From Saccharopolyspora erythraea (GTDB lineage: Bacteria; Actinomycetota; Actinomycetes; Mycobacteriales; Pseudonocardiaceae): DNA of 64,000 nt. Where the stretch lies: NCBI RefSeq assembly GCF_018141105.1, contig NZ_CP054839.1, positions 6,451,411-6,515,410 of the forward strand, given 5' to 3'. Positions within the stretch are counted from its first letter, which is position 1. Every line of letters begins with the position of its first letter. Positions 8,580 through 16,495 of the stretch are shown piece by piece. Both the position numbers and the translations under genes were made by a program. The notes beneath the pieces were generated by a model. That model was not told the origin of the DNA. It made no database searches and was given only the letters and a program-made list of their open reading frames with translations.

Positions 8580-9335
8580 TCACTTCCTGCACTCGATCAG
8601 GAAGCGCGTCGTGGCGGCGGCGAAGGAGCCCTCGGCCTCGATGCGTTCGTGCAGGGACCGCAGCTGCGGGCGGTACTGGTCGACCGTGAAGCCCGGGACC
8701 ATCCAGATCACCTTCCGCAAGAAGTAGACCACCGCCCCGATGTCGAAGAACTCGGTGCACAGGGACTCCGAGCGCAGGTCGACGACCTCCAGGCCCGCGG
8801 CCTCCGCCTCCGCCCTGGCGCCCTCGGGATGCCGCTTGCGCCGCACCTCCGGCGGTTGCGGCCCCAGGAAGTGCTCAACGAGCTCGAAGACGCTGGCGGG
8901 ACCGACCTGCTGGGAGAAGTAGGTGCCGCCGGGCCGCAGCACGCGGGCGATCTCGGGCCACCACGTGGTCACCGGATGCCTGCTGACGACCAGGTCGAAC
9001 GCCTCGTCGGCGAACGGCAGCGGAGGCTCGTCCGCGTCGGCGACGACCACCACGCCGCGCGGGTGCAGCAGCCGGGTCGCCTCGGCGATGTTGGGCGGCC
9101 ACGACTCGGTGGCCACCGCCAGCGGCGGCAGCTCCGGCACCCCGGCCAGGACCTCCCCGCCGCCGGTCTGCACGTCGAGCGCCGCACGGGCGGCGGCCAT
9201 CCGCTCGCCCATCATGCGCTGGTATCCCCACGAGGGCCGCTGCTCGGTGGCACGCCCCTCCAGCCAGGAGAAGTCCCAGCCGTCGACGGAGGCGGCGGCG
9301 CCCTCGGCGACCAGCTCGTCGAAACCACGTGACAT
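8580..9335 (-). CDS. SAM-dependent methyltransferase
   Basis: Class I methyltransferase-like protein of 251 residues. The region near residues 60-75 is ALDVQTGGGEVLAGV, a motif I equivalent, with an acidic VVVADADE turn later and the LRPGGTYF motif after the central strand. It resembles proteins annotated as type 11 methyltransferases. The start at 9335 was chosen from fold length; 28 upstream in-frame residues look non-coding. It converges on the GNAT gene with 12 bases between stops. The substrate is unknown. Confidence 0.82.
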   Translation of the reverse strand: MSRGFDELVAEGAAASVDGWDFSWLEGRATEQRPSWGYQRMMGERMAAARAALDVQTGGGEVLAGVPELPPLAVATESWPPNIAEATRLLHPRGVVVVADADEPPLPFADEAFDLVVSRHPVTTWWPEIARVLRPGGTYFSQQVGPASVFELVEHFLGPQPPEVRRKRHPEGARAEAEAAGLEVVDLRSESLCTEFFDIGAVVYFLRKVIWMVPGFTVDQYRPQLRSLHERIEAEGSFAAATTRFLIECRK

Positions 9336-9509
9336 GCGCGGATTCTCGCAACCCGTCGCGAGCCGGGGCCATCGGATTTCGACGCGGGCCGACGGGCCGC
9401 GGCCTCGTTTCACCGGCACCGCTGCGCCCCGGCCTCACCGGCCCGCGCCCGTGACGCGGTACGGCTTTACCGTGGTGCTGGACCGAAACGCGGAACGATG
9501 GAGTTGGGC

Positions 9510-9998
9510 ATGACGGGTGAGAACCGGACGCTGATCGTTTGCCGGCACGCCAAGGCCGACCGGCCCGACGGCGGGTCCGACTTCGAGCGTCCGCTCGCCG
9601 ACCGCGGGCGCAAGGACGCGCCCGCCGCGGGCAAGTGGATGCGCCACAACGCGCCGGGCGTCGAGCTCGTCGTCTGCTCCCCCGCGCTGCGGGCCAAGCA
9701 GACCTGGGAGCTGCTGTCCGGAGAGCTCGCGTCCGGGCCGACGGTGCGCTATGAGCAGGACGTCTACGACGCCACCACGGGTGATCTGCTCGCGGTGGTC
9801 AACGGGCTGCCCGAGATCGTGCGCACGGTGCTGCTGGTCGGGCACAACCCGGGCTTCGAGGGGCTGGTCTCGCTGCTGACCGGGCGGACGCACGAGATGC
9901 GCACCGCTGCGGTCGCGGTCCTCAGCGGCCCCGGCGACTGGTCGGAGATCGCGCCGGGGTGGGCGGAACTGGTGGGCTCGACCGTTCCTCGCGGCTGA
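9510..9998 (+). CDS. SixA-like histidine phosphatase
   Basis: Phosphohistidine-phosphatase-like member of the histidine phosphatase superfamily, 162 residues. It shows the catalytic RHG variant CRHAKAD (Arg12, His13) and the second histidine in VGHNPGFE, typical of short SixA-type enzymes. The start at 9510 is favoured by GGAG six bases upstream; an alternative ATG lies at 9498. Such enzymes dephosphorylate phosphohistidine or small phosphates. No partner histidine kinase is nearby. Confidence 0.88.
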   Translation: MTGENRTLIVCRHAKADRPDGGSDFERPLADRGRKDAPAAGKWMRHNAPGVELVVCSPALRAKQTWELLSGELASGPTVRYEQDVYDATTGDLLAVVNGLPEIVRTVLLVGHNPGFEGLVSLLTGRTHEMRTAAVAVLSGPGDWSEIAPGWAELVGSTVPRG

Positions 9999-10072
9999 CC
10001 ACCGCGGACCCTCCGGCGGGCATATCCTGGCGACACCGCGACACCCTTCCCGCGACAGGAGATGCCGGCCAG

Positions 10073-10474
10073 ATGTCCCGCCTCATCACCAATCCCGCCG
10101 GCCTGCACGATCCGGTCCCGTTCGGCTACAGCCACGTCGTCGAGGCCACCGGCGGGAACCCGGTGTTCATCGCCGGCCAGTACGGCTCCGGCGAGGACGG
10201 CCAGGTCGTCTCGCCCGGCTTCGCCGAGCAGGTCGAACGGGCCTTCTCCAACCTCGGGACCGCGCTGGCGGCCGTCGGGCTGACCTTCGAGCACGTCGTG
10301 CGCGTCGGCACCTACGTCGTCGACCACGACGCGGACAAGCTCCAGGTGCTCGCCGGGCAGGTCGCGCGCATCTGGGGTGACCGGCCGCCCGCGCAGACCC
10401 TGATCGGGGTGGCCGCGCTGGCCCTGCCGGGCATGCTCTTCGAGATCGACGCCGTCGCCATCCGGCCCGCGTGA
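10073..10474 (+). CDS. RidA family protein (reactive imine deaminase)
   Basis: Protein of 133 residues of the YjgF/YER057c/UK114 family. Conserved features are VFIAGQYG, the central AFSNLGTALAAVGLTFEHVVRVGTY split over strand and helix with the family arginine, and a C-terminal LPGMLFEIDAVA. The start at 10073 follows GGAG at 10058; an ATG at 10062 is out of frame. RidA proteins hydrolyse 2-aminoacrylate-type imines, but subfamilies differ and this one may have another small-molecule role. Confidence 0.88.
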   Translation: MSRLITNPAGLHDPVPFGYSHVVEATGGNPVFIAGQYGSGEDGQVVSPGFAEQVERAFSNLGTALAAVGLTFEHVVRVGTYVVDHDADKLQVLAGQVARIWGDRPPAQTLIGVAALALPGMLFEIDAVAIRPA

Positions 10475-10561
10475 CCGGCGTCCGGCGCTGACCGGATCGT
10501 TCCGCACGGCGGCGCGATGATGTCTTCCCGCCGCAGTGCGCGCCCGGCAAGACTTGCCTGC

Positions 10562-11161
10562 GTGAACAGAGCACTCGTCGTGATCGACGTCCAGGAATCC
10601 TTCCGGCAGCGCCCGAACTGGGCGGCCATCTCCGAGCCGCGGATCGCCGCCCAGGTCGGCCGGCTGGTGCGGATGGCCCGCGACGCGGGGGACCTCGTGG
10701 TGTGGGTCCTGCACACCGAGCCCGGCACCGGCAACGTCTTCGATCCCGAAAGCGGGTTCGTGCGCCTGCTCGAGGGCCTTCAGCCGCGGTCCGGTGAGCC
10801 GGTGCTGACCAAGACCTCGCACAACGCGTTCACCACCACGAACCTCCAGCAGGCGCTGACCGCCCACGGCATCCGCGAGCTGGTCGTGTGCGGCATCCGC
10901 ACCGAGCAGTGCTGCGAGACCACGGCGCGCGTGGCGTCGGACTACGGCTACGACGTCACCTTCGCCATCGACGCGACGGCGACGCAGCCGATCCCGCACT
11001 GGGACGCACCGGCCGACCGGCCGCTGGCCGAGGTCCTCGCCGACCCGCGCACCCTCGGCACCGACGAGATCATCGCCCGCACCCGCTACGCCCTCGCGGG
11101 CCGGTTCGCCACCATCGCCACCGTCGACGAGCTCACCGGCGCGACCACCCCGGTAGGCTGA
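10562..11161 (+). CDS. isochorismatase-like cysteine hydrolase
   Basis: Hydrolase of 199 residues from the GTG start at 10562, placed directly before the conserved first strand (RALVVIDVQESF). The catalytic triad is visible: Asp9 in VIDVQ, the lysine in TKTSHNAF, and the cysteine in EQCCETT. Families with this fold hydrolyse amides such as nicotinamide, carbamates or ureides, so the substrate is open. It lies eight bases before a GlxA-type regulator on the same strand, probably in one transcript and possibly under its control. Confidence 0.87.
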   Translation: MNRALVVIDVQESFRQRPNWAAISEPRIAAQVGRLVRMARDAGDLVVWVLHTEPGTGNVFDPESGFVRLLEGLQPRSGEPVLTKTSHNAFTTTNLQQALTAHGIRELVVCGIRTEQCCETTARVASDYGYDVTFAIDATATQPIPHWDAPADRPLAEVLADPRTLGTDEIIARTRYALAGRFATIATVDELTGATTPVG

Positions 11162-11168
11162 CCGGTTC

Positions 11169-12083
11169 GTGACCCGCGTCGTCTTCGTACTCGTCCCCGG
11201 CGTGCACCTGCTCGATCTCGCGGGCCCCGCGCAGGTGTTCTCCACCGCCGCCCGGCAGGGCCTCGGCTACACCCTGCACTACGTGGCCGAGCAGGAGTCG
11301 GTGCCGACCGCGCAGTCGCTCCCGGTGCGAGCCGAGACCGGGTGGCCCGAGCTGTCCGCGGATGACCTCGTCGTCGTTCCCGGGTGGCAGTGCGATTTCC
11401 TGCCGCGTGCGGCCGTGCTGTCCGAGGCGCAGCTGCGCGGACTGCGCGGGCACCACGCGCGGGGCGGCACCGTCGCCAGCGTGTGCTCCGGCGCCGACGC
11501 GCTGGGCCGGGCCGGGCTGCTCGACGGCCGCCGCTGCACCACCCACCACGAGCTGCAGGACCAGCTGGCCGCGCGGTACCCGCGGGCCCACGTCGTGCGC
11601 GACGTCCTCTACACCCTCGACGACCGGGTGGTCACCTCCGCGGGCATCGCCAGCGGGATCGACGTCGCGCTGCACCTGGTCGCCACCGGGCACGGGCCGG
11701 CCGCGGCGGCCCGCATCGCCCGCGCGATGGTCGTCTACGCCCGTCGCAACGGTGACGAGCCGCAGGCCAGCGCCATGCTGCGGCACCGCGGCCACCTCAG
11801 CGACGCGGTGCACCGCGTGCAGGACCTGCTCGACGCGCGGTTCGCCGAGCGGCTGCCGCTGGCGCGGCTGGCCGCCGAGGCCGGGTGCAGCGAGCGGACG
11901 CTGACGCGCGGCTTCACGCGGGCGACCGGGCTCACGCCGCTGCGCTACCAGCAGTTGCTGCGCCTGGAGCGGGCCGAGCACCTGATCGGCCAGGGCGCGA
12001 CTGTCGACGCGGCGGCCCGGTCCGTCGGGTTCGAGGACGGCCGCATGCTGCGGCGCCTGCGCTCACGCGCCGCGGACGCGTGA
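11169..12083 (+). CDS. GlxA-type regulator (DJ-1/PfpI plus AraC HTH)
   Basis: Transcription factor of 304 residues. The N-terminal DJ-1/PfpI-like sensor domain (about residues 1-190) has VVVPGW and the nucleophile-elbow region VASVCSGADAL. The C-terminal AraC domain (about 205-300) shows LARLAAEAGCSERTLTRGF and a second helix-turn-helix near VDAAARSVGFED. The GTG start at 11169 lies seven bases after the isochorismatase stop. GlxA-like regulators often activate adjacent amide- or amino-acid-degrading genes, which fits the neighbour. The effector is unknown. Confidence 0.88.
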   Translation: MTRVVFVLVPGVHLLDLAGPAQVFSTAARQGLGYTLHYVAEQESVPTAQSLPVRAETGWPELSADDLVVVPGWQCDFLPRAAVLSEAQLRGLRGHHARGGTVASVCSGADALGRAGLLDGRRCTTHHELQDQLAARYPRAHVVRDVLYTLDDRVVTSAGIASGIDVALHLVATGHGPAAAARIARAMVVYARRNGDEPQASAMLRHRGHLSDAVHRVQDLLDARFAERLPLARLAAEAGCSERTLTRGFTRATGLTPLRYQQLLRLERAEHLIGQGATVDAAARSVGFEDGRMLRRLRSRAADA

Positions 12084-12095
12084 ACGCAGACTCGG

Positions 12096-14021
12096 TCAGT
12101 CGGGCTCAACGATGCGCCGCTGGTCCGGTCGTGAGGTCGGGCCGGGTGTCGCCTCAGCGATCCACGGTCCCTCGATCGACGGGTCGAGCACGCCCTCGTC
12201 GAGCCAGTCGTACCTGCCGTCGAGCGCGCGCTCGGCCAGCGTGCGGTCGGCCGCGTCGGTGTTGTGCCAGAGCCTGCCGAACAGCTCCTCGACGCGCCGC
12301 CGCGCCTGGCGGCAGAACGCGTCCGCCAGCTCCACGCCCGAGGCCTCCTGGTTCACCGACGTGGCGTAGACGCAGGTCGCGCTCATCGCGAACAGTTCGG
12401 CGCCGATGTCGACGATGCGCCCGAGGAAGAGCTGGCGGTTCTCCATGGCCCCCTGCCACCGCGACATGCCGTAGAAGGTCTGTCGCGCGATGCGCCTGCT
12501 GGCACGCTCGACGTAGCGCAGGTGGCCGGCCAGCCGCCCGTACTCGGCGAAGCTGGTCGGCAGTTGTCCCCGGCCGACCGCGAGGCCCGGCAGCCAGCGG
12601 GCGTAGAAGCCGCCCGCCCTGGCCACCGCGCGGGCCTTGCGCCGCATGTCCGCCTTCGGGTCGATGATGTCCCCGGCGACCGAGAGGTGGACGTCGACCG
12701 CCTCGCGGGCGATCAGCAGGTGCATGATCTCGCTGGAGCCCTCGAAGATCCGGTTGATCCGCATGTCGCGCAGCAGCTGCTCGACCGGTACTCCGCGCTC
12801 GCCGCGCGCGACCAGCGACTCGGCGGTCTCGTAACCGCGGCCTCCGCGCACCTGCACGAGCTCGTCGGCGATCTGCCAAGCCAGCTCCGAGCTGTAGAGC
12901 TTGGCCAGCGCCGCCTCGATGCGGATGTCGTGGCGGTCGGCGTCGGCCAGCCGGCCCGAGACCTCGAGCACGGCCTCCAGCGCGAACGCGGTTGCGGTGA
13001 TGAACGAGATCTTGCTGGCGATCGCCTCGTGCGCGCCGACCGGCCGCCCCCACTGCACGCGCTGCGCCGACCACTCGCGGGCGATGCGGGCGCACCACTT
13101 CGCGGCGGCCGTGCACATCGCGGGCAGCGACAGCCGCCCGGTGTTCAGCGTGGTCAGCGCGATCTTGAGGCCCTCGCCCTCGCCTCCGATGCGGTTGCGC
13201 GCCGGGACCACGACGTCGTGCAGCCGGGTCACGCCGTTCTCGATGCCGCGCAGGCCGAGGAAGGAGTTGCGGTTCTCCACCGTGATGCCCGGCGCCCCGG
13301 CCTCCACGACGAAGGCCGTCACACCGCCGCGGTGCCCCTCGGACTTCGGCACCCGGGCCATCACCACCAGCAGGTCGGCCAGCACGCCGTTGGTGGTCCA
13401 CAGCTTCACGCCGTTGAGCGTGTAGCTCTCGCCGTCCTCGCTGGGCACCGCGCTGGTGGCCAGCCGCGCCGGGTCGCTGCCGACGTCGGGCTCGGTGAGC
13501 AGGAAGGCGGTGATCTCGCGGACGCAGCGGGGCAGGAACTCGCGCTTCTGCTCCTCGGTGCCGAACATCTTGACCGGCTGCGGCACGCCGATGGACTGGT
13601 GCGCCGACAGCAGCGCGCCGATGGCCGGGCTCGTGGTCCCGACCAGCATGAGCGCGCGGTGGTAGTAGACGGCGGGCAGCCCGAGGCCACCGTAGTTCCT
13701 GGGGATCTTGATGCCGAAGGCGCCGAGGTCGCGCAGGCCGTTGATGACCTCGTCGGGCACCCGCGCCTCCCGCTCGATGAGCGCGGCGTCGATCCGAGTC
13801 TCGCAGAACTCCCGCAGCCGGGACAGGAAGCGCTCGCCCTCGGGCAGCACCGCGCCTTCGGGCAGTGGGTCGATCAGGTCCAGGCGCAGTCTGCCCATGA
13901 ACAGCTCGCGTCCGAAGCTCGGGCGGTCCCATCGGGTCTGCCGCGCCTCTTCGGCGACCTGCCTGGCCTGCTGCGCGTCCACCTGCGGACGTTCGGTACC
14001 GGTGGAGTCCAACGTGGTCAT
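12096..14021 (-). CDS. acyl-CoA dehydrogenase, long-chain (VLCAD/ACAD9-like)
   Basis: FAD flavoenzyme of 641 residues, longer than the usual 380-residue family. After the core (FAD-binding TEPDVGSDPAR and LNGVKLWTTNG), it carries a C-terminal extension of about 180 residues as in very-long-chain enzymes. The catalytic glutamate is expected in RIFEGSSEIM. It should oxidise acyl-CoA to enoyl-CoA in beta-oxidation. The ATG at 14021 has GGGGGC upstream. A 16-base operator-like element lies about 50 bases upstream (14071-14086) and recurs before the hotdog gene at 61109, so both may share a lipid-responsive regulator. Confidence 0.92.
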   Translation of the reverse strand: MTTLDSTGTERPQVDAQQARQVAEEARQTRWDRPSFGRELFMGRLRLDLIDPLPEGAVLPEGERFLSRLREFCETRIDAALIEREARVPDEVINGLRDLGAFGIKIPRNYGGLGLPAVYYHRALMLVGTTSPAIGALLSAHQSIGVPQPVKMFGTEEQKREFLPRCVREITAFLLTEPDVGSDPARLATSAVPSEDGESYTLNGVKLWTTNGVLADLLVVMARVPKSEGHRGGVTAFVVEAGAPGITVENRNSFLGLRGIENGVTRLHDVVVPARNRIGGEGEGLKIALTTLNTGRLSLPAMCTAAAKWCARIAREWSAQRVQWGRPVGAHEAIASKISFITATAFALEAVLEVSGRLADADRHDIRIEAALAKLYSSELAWQIADELVQVRGGRGYETAESLVARGERGVPVEQLLRDMRINRIFEGSSEIMHLLIAREAVDVHLSVAGDIIDPKADMRRKARAVARAGGFYARWLPGLAVGRGQLPTSFAEYGRLAGHLRYVERASRRIARQTFYGMSRWQGAMENRQLFLGRIVDIGAELFAMSATCVYATSVNQEASGVELADAFCRQARRRVEELFGRLWHNTDAADRTLAERALDGRYDWLDEGVLDPSIEGPWIAEATPGPTSRPDQRRIVEPD

Positions 14022-14070
14022 CACTGCCCCCGAACGACGAGCGGCCTGGTGATCTCGGACACACCAAACT

Positions 14071-14086
14071 ACTACCCAGGGGTAAC
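14071..14086. promoter_or_regulatory. operator-like inverted repeat upstream of acyl-CoA dehydrogenase
   Basis: The element ACTACCCAGGGGTAAC has TACCC and GGGTA arms with a two-base spacer. It matches 12 of 16 bases of the perfect dyad before the hotdog gene (61049-61064), sharing TACCCAnnGGTAAC. It lies 50-65 bases upstream of the start codon, in the expected promoter zone. A TetR-type lipid regulator is a natural candidate binder; none is encoded next to it. Confidence 0.45.
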
Positions 14087-14245
14087 CCGGGGAAGGACAT
14101 CCGTGCCCGATTCGTCCGAGATGACCCGCCCAGGTGAGCACTGCCCCTCGTCTGGACCGCAGGCCGGACCCGGTGCGCGTAGCAACAGAAGGGACGAATG
14201 CGTCGTGTAGCCGAAATCGGCTGTCGCTGTTCACACATTCGAGTC

Positions 14246-14258
14246 CTGACCTCGTCAG
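14246..14258. promoter_or_regulatory. inverted repeat CTGAC-ctc-GTCAG upstream of FadR-type regulator
   Basis: Perfect five-base arms with a three-base spacer, in the 298-base region between the acyl-CoA dehydrogenase and the GntR gene. The half-site is the same as in the repeat at 14297-14308, so the two may form a double operator. Binding by the adjacent regulator is inferred. Confidence 0.4.
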
Positions 14259-14296
14259 TTACGGTGAATCAGGGCCTGGCCTTGACAACTCTGCGT

Positions 14297-14308
14297 GTCA
14301 GACCTGAC
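14297..14308. promoter_or_regulatory. candidate GntR operator GTCAG-ac-CTGAC
   Basis: Perfect inverted repeat located 12 bases before the regulator start, just downstream of a TTGACA hexamer at 14282-14287. A repressor bound here would block the promoter, consistent with autoregulation of the asparagine operon. FadR-subfamily operators often contain GT-N(3)-AC-like dyads, which this resembles. Confidence 0.45.
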
Positions 14309-14319
14309 GATTCCGCCTC

Positions 14320-15054
14320 ATGAACCTGTCGGACAGCCAGACAGCCGGACAGCCGGTCCGGCGGGTCTCGGCGATGGAAGCCGTGCTGGACCACCTGCGC
14401 GGCGCCATCGAGCGCGGTGAGTACGCCGTCGGCGACAAGCTGCCGTCGGAGGCCGCGCTCGGCAAGGAGTTCGAGGTCAGCCGCTCCGTGGTGCGCGAGG
14501 CGCTGCGCGGGCTGCAGGCGCTCGGGCTCACCGTCTCCCGGACCGGCAGGGGCACGTTCGTCACCGCCGCCGGGCCCGACGAGAACCCGGTGTTCGGGCC
14601 CTACTCGGCGCGGGACCTGATCGAGGTGCGGCGCCACGTCGAGGTCCCCGCCGCCGGCTACGCCGCGCTGCGGCACAGCTCGGACGACCTCGACATGCTG
14701 ACCCACCTGCTCGAGCGCATGGAGCAGGAGACCGACAACACCGCCTGGGTCGCGCTGGACTCGCTGTTCCACATCACCATCGCCCAGGCCTCGGGAAACC
14801 CGGTCTTCGGCAAGGTCATCGAGGAGATCCGGGACGCGCTGGCAAGGCAGTCCTCGCTGCTGAACCAGCTCGGCGACCGGCGCAGCGGCTCCAACACCGA
14901 GCACCGGGAGATCGTCGAGGCGATCTCCGGGGGTTCGCAGGAGGCGGCCACCAGGGCGATGGCGTTCCACCTCGAACACGTCGAGGCAGCGCTGACCAGC
15001 ATCGTCACCAACAAGAACGGGCGGCGACCCCGCGAGCAGAACGGAAAGTCCTGA
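14320..15054 (+). CDS. FadR-subfamily GntR regulator of asparagine operon
   Basis: Transcription factor of 244 residues. The winged helix-turn-helix (about residues 18-80) has GDKLPSEAALGKEFEVSRSV and a wing GRGTFVT. The C-terminal FCD all-helical domain (about 95-225) has HITIAQASGNPVF and the ligand-binding histidine in TEHREIVEAI. It is the first gene of an operon with an asparagine permease and asparaginase; the next start is five bases after its stop. Local control of that operon is therefore likely. The early codons contain a short CAGCCGGA repetition of no clear meaning. Confidence 0.9.
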   Translation: MNLSDSQTAGQPVRRVSAMEAVLDHLRGAIERGEYAVGDKLPSEAALGKEFEVSRSVVREALRGLQALGLTVSRTGRGTFVTAAGPDENPVFGPYSARDLIEVRRHVEVPAAGYAALRHSSDDLDMLTHLLERMEQETDNTAWVALDSLFHITIAQASGNPVFGKVIEEIRDALARQSSLLNQLGDRRSGSNTEHREIVEAISGGSQEAATRAMAFHLEHVEAALTSIVTNKNGRRPREQNGKS

Positions 15055-15058
15055 CACC

Positions 15059-16495
15059 GTGACCGAACAAACCACCACGCGGGCCGCCGAGCGCCCGAAG
15101 TCCCCCTTCGACGCCGGCGACGCGGGCTACAGCAAGTCGCTCAAGACCCGCCACATCAACATGATCGCCATCGGCGGCGCGATCGGCACCGGACTGTTCC
15201 TCGGAGCCGGCGGCAGGCTGGCCACGGCCGGGCCCGCGCTGGCCATCGTCTACGCGGTGTGCGGGCTGTTCGCCTTCTTCGTCGTGCGGTCGCTGGGCGA
15301 GCTGATCCTGTACCGGCCGTCCTCGGGCGCCTTCGTGTCCTACGCCCGCGAGTTCATGGGTGAGAAGGGCGCCTACACCGCGGGCTGGATGCACTTCCTG
15401 AACTGGTCGACCACCGGCATCGCCGACATCACCGCGATCGCGCTCTACGCGCACTTCTGGGCGGCGTTCACCCCGATCCCGCAGTGGGTGCTCGCGCTGA
15501 TCGCGCTGGCGATCGTGCTCTCCATCAACCTGGTCTCGGTGAAGCTGTTCGGCGAGCTGGAGTTCTGGTTCGCCATCATCAAGGTCGCCGCGCTGGTGCT
15601 GTTCATGGTCGTCGGGATCTTCCTGCTGGTCACCCAGCACCCGATCGACGGCGCCACGCCCGGACCGCAGCTGATCGCCGACAACGGCGGCGTCTTCCCC
15701 GGCGGCGTGCTGCCGATGGTGCTGATCATGCAGGGCGTCATCTTCGCCTACGCCGCGATCGAGCTGGTGGGCGTCGCCGCGGGCGAGACCGAGAACCCCG
15801 AGAAGGTCATGCCCAAGGCGATCAACTCCATCATGTGGCGGATCGCGCTGTTCTACGTCGGCTCGGTGGTCCTGCTGGCGATGCTCATGCCCTGGGACGC
15901 CTACAGCAAGGCCGAGAGCCCCTTCGTCACCGTGCTCTCCCACATCGGCGTGCCGTACGCGGGCGACGTGATGAACCTGGTGGTGCTCACCGCCGCGATG
16001 TCCAGCCTCAACTCCGGGCTGTACTCCACCGGCCGCATCCTGCGCTCGATGTCGATGGCGGGTTCGGCGCCGAAGTTCACCGGCGCGATGAACAAGAACC
16101 AGGTGCCCTACGGCGGCATCATGCTCACCGCGGCGGTCTGCGTCATCGGCGTCGGACTGAACTACCTGGTGCCCGCCGAGGCGTTCGAGATCGTGCTGAA
16201 CTTCGCCTCGCTGGGCATTCTCGGCACCTGGGCGATCATCGTGCTCTCGCACCTGCTGTTCGTGCGCAAGGCCCAGCGCGGCGAGGTGACCCGGCCGAGC
16301 TACCGGCTGCCGTTCTCCCCGTACACCGAGATCGTCACGCTGGCGTTCCTGGCGTCGGTGGTGGTGCTGATGGGCTTCGACGAGGTCGGCCGGATCACCC
16401 TGATGTGCCTGCCGCTGATCGTGCTCGCGCTGGTCGTCGGCTGGTTCGGTGTGCGCAAGCGGATCAACACCGCGGTGCTGGAGGACGCCGAATGA
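15059..16495 (+). CDS. ansP: APC amino acid permease, AnsP-like (L-asparagine)
   Basis: Membrane transporter of 478 residues with about 12 hydrophobic spans. The first helix carries the APC substrate-binding pattern AIGGAIGTGLFLGAGG, and the N-terminal YSKSLKTRHINMIA is characteristic of the AnsP/GabP/CycA group. GTG start at 15059. Its stop overlaps the asparaginase start (ATGA), strongly suggesting that the imported substrate is asparagine. Gene symbol given by context; a wider amino acid range is possible. Confidence 0.85.
   Translation: MTEQTTTRAAERPKSPFDAGDAGYSKSLKTRHINMIAIGGAIGTGLFLGAGGRLATAGPALAIVYAVCGLFAFFVVRSLGELILYRPSSGAFVSYAREFMGEKGAYTAGWMHFLNWSTTGIADITAIALYAHFWAAFTPIPQWVLALIALAIVLSINLVSVKLFGELEFWFAIIKVAALVLFMVVGIFLLVTQHPIDGATPGPQLIADNGGVFPGGVLPMVLIMQGVIFAYAAIELVGVAAGETENPEKVMPKAINSIMWRIALFYVGSVVLLAMLMPWDAYSKAESPFVTVLSHIGVPYAGDVMNLVVLTAAMSSLNSGLYSTGRILRSMSMAGSAPKFTGAMNKNQVPYGGIMLTAAVCVIGVGLNYLVPAEAFEIVLNFASLGILGTWAIIVLSHLLFVRKAQRGEVTRPSYRLPFSPYTEIVTLAFLASVVVLMGFDEVGRITLMCLPLIVLALVVGWFGVRKRINTAVLEDAE

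Noticed and set aside
14320-14360. CAGCCGGA-like short tandem repetition at the start of the FadR-type gene
   Set aside because: It is codon-level repetition in a coding sequence and too short to call a functional repeat.
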